Source: Providencia rustigianii DSM 4541 (GTDB taxonomy: Bacteria; Pseudomonadota; Gammaproteobacteria; Enterobacterales; Enterobacteriaceae). From it: a stretch of DNA of 64,000 nucleotides. Location of the stretch: contig NZ_GG703822.1 in assembly GCF_000156395.1 (NCBI RefSeq), forward strand, positions 63,018 to 127,017, read 5' to 3'. This document shows, piece after piece, positions 61,421 to 64,000 of this stretch; the stretch's first letter is position 1; each line of letters opens with the position of its first letter. The translations under genes and the position numbers were made by a program. Under the pieces are notes generated by a model, which searched no databases, was not told the DNA's origin, and saw nothing but the letters and a program-made list of their open reading frames with translations.

Positions 61421-62644
61421 TTATGGATTATTTTTTAATTTTAAAAAGAAAAAAATTCTAGTCAACATGACTAGAGTTTCTGTTATTAAAATAGAACAAG
61501 CTACAGAGTAGGCGGTTATATTTTCTAGTTGGTAGAGGGTAATCAGGCTGATTAATTGAAATAGACATCCTAATCCTGTAGTCTTATTAGGTATATCTAG
61601 TCTATTTAATGTTGCAAATGCAGGGTATCCAAAATTCACACCAAGAAAATTAACTAATGTACAAATTATAAAGATATTCAATACTTGATATGCATCAATA
61701 TATTCTTTTCCATAAAAAATAGTAATTATGTCTTTTGAAAAAAACAAACAAAAAAGACATAATATTGTGAGTGGAAATAATACTATTGCGATAAATTTAT
61801 ATAATATATTTTTTTCACCAGTTCTTGCAATGTGAGGAAATATGGCTTGACTTACGGGAGATGTAATACTTTGTCCAGCTTGATACAGTTTCTCTGCACT
61901 AGAAAATAAAGCTGCTTGATTAAGCCCTGAATAGCTACCAACAATGAATGTGCTTGCAGATGTATATATAACGACAGATGCTCGTGATAAAAAATATGTA
62001 TAGCTGCTTTTTAATATATTGATTATGTCGTATAGAGAAGGGAGTTTGATGCTGTATTTATTTAAATAAATTGAAACGATACTAAAAATAGCACCAATGA
62101 AATTAGATACTAATAGGCAATATAATGTAGTATCAATATCATCATTTTTTTTCACAAATGAAAAAACCAGTAAAACATAGCTTAATTTAGATAGAGCCAT
62201 GAATATAGTTATATTGAACATTCGTTCAATACCTTGAAAGAACCAAGTTGGTTGAAATGACTGAAATATAATGATTAGGGATAATGTTAATAAATAGGTT
62301 TCTTTTTTTTGAATGGGTAAGGTTGTGATTTTCAAAATATAGATTGATAACATTATTATCAATAATATTATCAATAATAATTTAATGCAAAATACAGCAC
62401 CAATATGTTTTGAAACTTTTATTCTATCATCTCTATTTTTTGCTATCCAATATGTAGAAGATAAATTAAATCCAAAATCTGAAATGACTAAGCATATGGA
62501 TATCATAGACATTGATAACATTAACAATCCGAATCCATCAATACTTAATGTTCTACTTAAATAAGGTAATACAAGCAATGGCGATATATAATTAAAAAGT
62601 TGAATCAATGTTAAAGATAGTATATTTTTATAGATCCGATTCAT
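61421..62644 (-). CDS. wzx: O-antigen flippase Wzx
   Basis: A 407-residue polytopic protein with about twelve transmembrane helices, starting MNRIYKNILSLTLIQLFNYISPLLVLPYLSRTL-like, the usual Wzx/MurJ-superfamily N-terminus, with GFGLLMLSMS and FGVNFGYPAF-like later segments. It moves undecaprenyl-linked repeat units across the inner membrane. It lies 4 bp upstream of the CDP-glycerol transferase gene. With wzy present, this is a Wzx/Wzy-dependent pathway. Confidence 0.87.
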   Translation of the reverse strand: MNRIYKNILSLTLIQLFNYISPLLVLPYLSRTLSIDGFGLLMLSMSMISICLVISDFGFNLSSTYWIAKNRDDRIKVSKHIGAVFCIKLLLIILLIIMLSIYILKITTLPIQKKETYLLTLSLIIIFQSFQPTWFFQGIERMFNITIFMALSKLSYVLLVFSFVKKNDDIDTTLYCLLVSNFIGAIFSIVSIYLNKYSIKLPSLYDIINILKSSYTYFLSRASVVIYTSASTFIVGSYSGLNQAALFSSAEKLYQAGQSITSPVSQAIFPHIARTGEKNILYKFIAIVLFPLTILCLFCLFFSKDIITIFYGKEYIDAYQVLNIFIICTLVNFLGVNFGYPAFATLNRLDIPNKTTGLGCLFQLISLITLYQLENITAYSVACSILITETLVMLTRIFFFLKLKNNP

Positions 62645-62661
62645 TATCAGTATGCTTAATT

Positions 62662-63093
62662 TTATATATTGTCAGTGTTATTATTTCTGAGATGATTTAA
62701 TGTTGTGTTGATTAATGTACTTGATGTACCTTGTGTATATGGGAAATAAATAACTTTACAACCAACTTCTGCTAATTCATTTTCATGTTGTTGCCATTTT
62801 TCTGTTGCATACCAATCATCGCCTACAAAAAGATAGGAAGCTTGACATTTTTTTGCAGCAGCAGCCTTATCCATATTATTTTGTGGTATTGCAACGTCAA
62901 CATAGCGGCACGCTCTTACTACTTCAATTCTCTCATGATATGGAATTACAGGTTGCTTTCCTTTATAAGAAACCAATTCATCAATTGTGACTCCTACAAT
63001 TAATTTATCACACATTGATTTAGCATTACGTAATATATTTACATGCCCAATATGAAATAGGTCATAAACACCGCTAGTATATCCAATAATCAT
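62662..63093 (-). CDS. tagD: Glycerol-3-phosphate cytidylyltransferase
   Basis: A 143-residue nucleotidyltransferase of the TagD/GCT type that makes CDP-glycerol from CTP and glycerol-3-phosphate. It has the HxGH motif (His14-His17) in YDLFHIGHVNILRNAK and the RTSGISTT-like TQGTSSTLI near residue 120, plus the WYATEKWQ region typical of GCT enzymes. The symbol is by analogy with Bacillus. ATG overlaps the preceding gene's stop by four bases. Confidence 0.87.
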   Translation of the reverse strand: MIIGYTSGVYDLFHIGHVNILRNAKSMCDKLIVGVTIDELVSYKGKQPVIPYHERIEVVRACRYVDVAIPQNNMDKAAAAKKCQASYLFVGDDWYATEKWQQHENELAEVGCKVIYFPYTQGTSSTLINTTLNHLRNNNTDNI

Positions 63094-64000
63094 TTTTGTA
63101 ATACCTTTAGATTTTCATTAAACCATAATTCATATGAGCTTAATTTATCATGGTTTGTGAAAATAGTTTCCAAATTAACAGGGAACCCAACTTTTTTTTC
63201 ATACGCAAAATCGCGACCTAAATAGTTACTAAGTAGATCTCTTAGTGGAACCTTTCCAAGTGTTTTACTCATCAAAGATTTAGCACTATATTTTACAGCT
63301 AGACTAAATATATGTTGATTAGCTAGCGGTTCTCGACCCTCTACACCAGCTGCCATTAAAGCAAAATCTAATCGTCTAAAAAGAACTGGCATATGATATC
63401 TAATGAAAAACCATCGTACTTTTTCGAAGGGATTCACTATTTTTATACTAGAAAATAACTGTTTAAACGTATTATATAGTTTAGAGCCTTTCTCTGGTGT
63501 AATGTAACAATACATATCCAAAAATATATCTAAGTCAAAATTATCTACTTCACTTGCCCACTTGAAAATTCGATCATATCCAGCAAAAAACTCATCGGCG
63601 CCCTCTCCAGAAAGTAATACTTTAATACCATCTTTTGCTGCAATTTTAGCGATTTGATATAAAAGTACTTCATTAGGAACAGAAAGAGGTTCTCCTCTTA
63701 AATTTAAAAGATAATTGAAGTCATGGAGATATTGCTCTGGTGTACATATTGCTATTTTCAAGTTTTCAATTTTTTTCGATTGCAAATATGATATATCAGC
63801 ATCTCCTTCAAATCCAATTGAATAATAGCGGTCAAACTTACCAATGGCTTTTAATAAATTACTATCAATACCTTTACTTAAAAGTAATCCAATCGGTGCA
63901 TCAGAGATTTTTCTAGAGTTAAGCCCTTTAGTTATAGCGGCTAGCAGCTCTACTTCTGATATGTCACTGTAGTTTTCATTAAGATATTCTGATGCTTGAA
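63090..64000 (-). CDS. Asparagine synthase-like amidotransferase (5' end cut by window edge)
   Basis: At least 302 residues of a glutamine-dependent asparagine synthase-family protein are visible, extending beyond the window on the upstream side. The synthetase domain shows DAPIGLLLSKGIDSNLL, where the PP-loop is normally SGGxDS, and the intact LLSGEGADEFFAGYDR loop. The N-terminal glutaminase domain is outside the window. In polysaccharide clusters such enzymes are thought to amidate uronic acids or attach amino acids. The Lys in place of the second Gly may alter ATP binding. A TTG at 63785 is not the start. Confidence 0.82.
   Translation of the reverse strand, partial: QASEYLNENYSDISEVELLAAITKGLNSRKISDAPIGLLLSKGIDSNLLKAIGKFDRYYSIGFEGDADISYLQSKKIENLKIAICTPEQYLHDFNYLLNLRGEPLSVPNEVLLYQIAKIAAKDGIKVLLSGEGADEFFAGYDRIFKWASEVDNFDLDIFLDMYCYITPEKGSKLYNTFKQLFSSIKIVNPFEKVRWFFIRYHMPVLFRRLDFALMAAGVEGREPLANQHIFSLAVKYSAKSLMSKTLGKVPLRDLLSNYLGRDFAYEKKVGFPVNLETIFTNHDKLSSYELWFNENLKVLQK

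Noticed and set aside
63090-63785. Complete 231-codon gene starting at 63785
   Set aside because: The proposed start is a TTG within a frame that continues upstream with clear asparagine synthase PP-loop sequence, so the gene is longer and cut by the window edge.
53890-64000. Capsule rather than O-antigen cluster
   Set aside because: wzx and wzy with galE next to trmL, at the reported Providencia O-antigen site, and no capsule export genes (wza/wzb/wzc or kps) in the window. The upstream end is not visible, so this is not final.

Overview
The window is a stretch of a Morganellaceae (Enterobacterales) chromosome, most likely Providencia. Protein after protein matches the Enterobacterales housekeeping set in sequence and length, base composition is moderately AT-rich, and gene order is a patchwork of Escherichia coli blocks. 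An O-antigen cluster lies directly beside yibK/trmL, which is the O-antigen locus reported for Providencia. The genus call is an inference.

Layout. (1) 1-6.1 kb: dnaA facing rpmH-rnpA-yidD-yidC-mnmE, with a DnaA-box and GATC-rich control region between. (2) 6.1-7.8 kb: a hipBA-type toxin-antitoxin pair preceded by an operator array of four units at an exact 28-bp period. (3) 7.8-18.1 kb: a formate dehydrogenase and selenocysteine block: fdhD, fdoG (in-frame UGA codon 196 with a visible SECIS hairpin), fdoH, fdoI, fdhE, selA, selB. (4) 18.2-22.1 kb: a membrane sulfatase-fold transferase, a UDP-glucuronate 4-epimerase and UDP-glucose dehydrogenase. (5) 22.1-30.5 kb: thiM, a decayed dinD, yicC, rph-pyrE, slmA, dut, coaBC, radC, and rpmB-rpmG behind a structured leader. 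(6) 30.7-44.8 kb: lipopolysaccharide core genes waaQ-waaG-waaP, a GT8 enzyme, a frameshifted waaL, a GT2 enzyme, mutM, coaD, waaA, a GT39 membrane enzyme, waaC, waaF, hldD. (7) 45-53.7 kb: kbl-tdh, yibQ, envC, yibN, secB, gpsA, cysE, a small unknown gene, trmL. (8) 53.8-64 kb: the downstream part of an O-antigen operon on the minus strand (asparagine-synthase-like gene cut by the window edge, glycerol-3-phosphate cytidylyltransferase, wzx, CDP-glycerol transferase family protein, three GT4 enzymes, wzy, an SDR enzyme, galE), ending in a terminator before trmL.

How it fits together. Block 3 places the selenoprotein, two maturation factors and two of the Sec-insertion factors in one run of about 10 kb. 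Blocks 4, 6 and 8 form a cell-surface programme: ugd and the epimerase can make UDP-GlcA and UDP-GalA, the waa genes build the core, and the O-antigen operon looks able to make a polymer carrying glycerol phosphate and possibly an amide. WaaL, which would join O-antigen to core, is broken as sequenced by one missing base in a T7 tract.

I found no insertion sequence, prophage, CRISPR array, tRNA or rRNA. No wholly new system stands out. The most unusual items are the phased hipBA operator array whose first unit sits inside a perfect hairpin, the waaL homopolymer frameshift, the rpmB leader, and the glycerol-phosphate O-antigen genes with an altered asparagine synthase.
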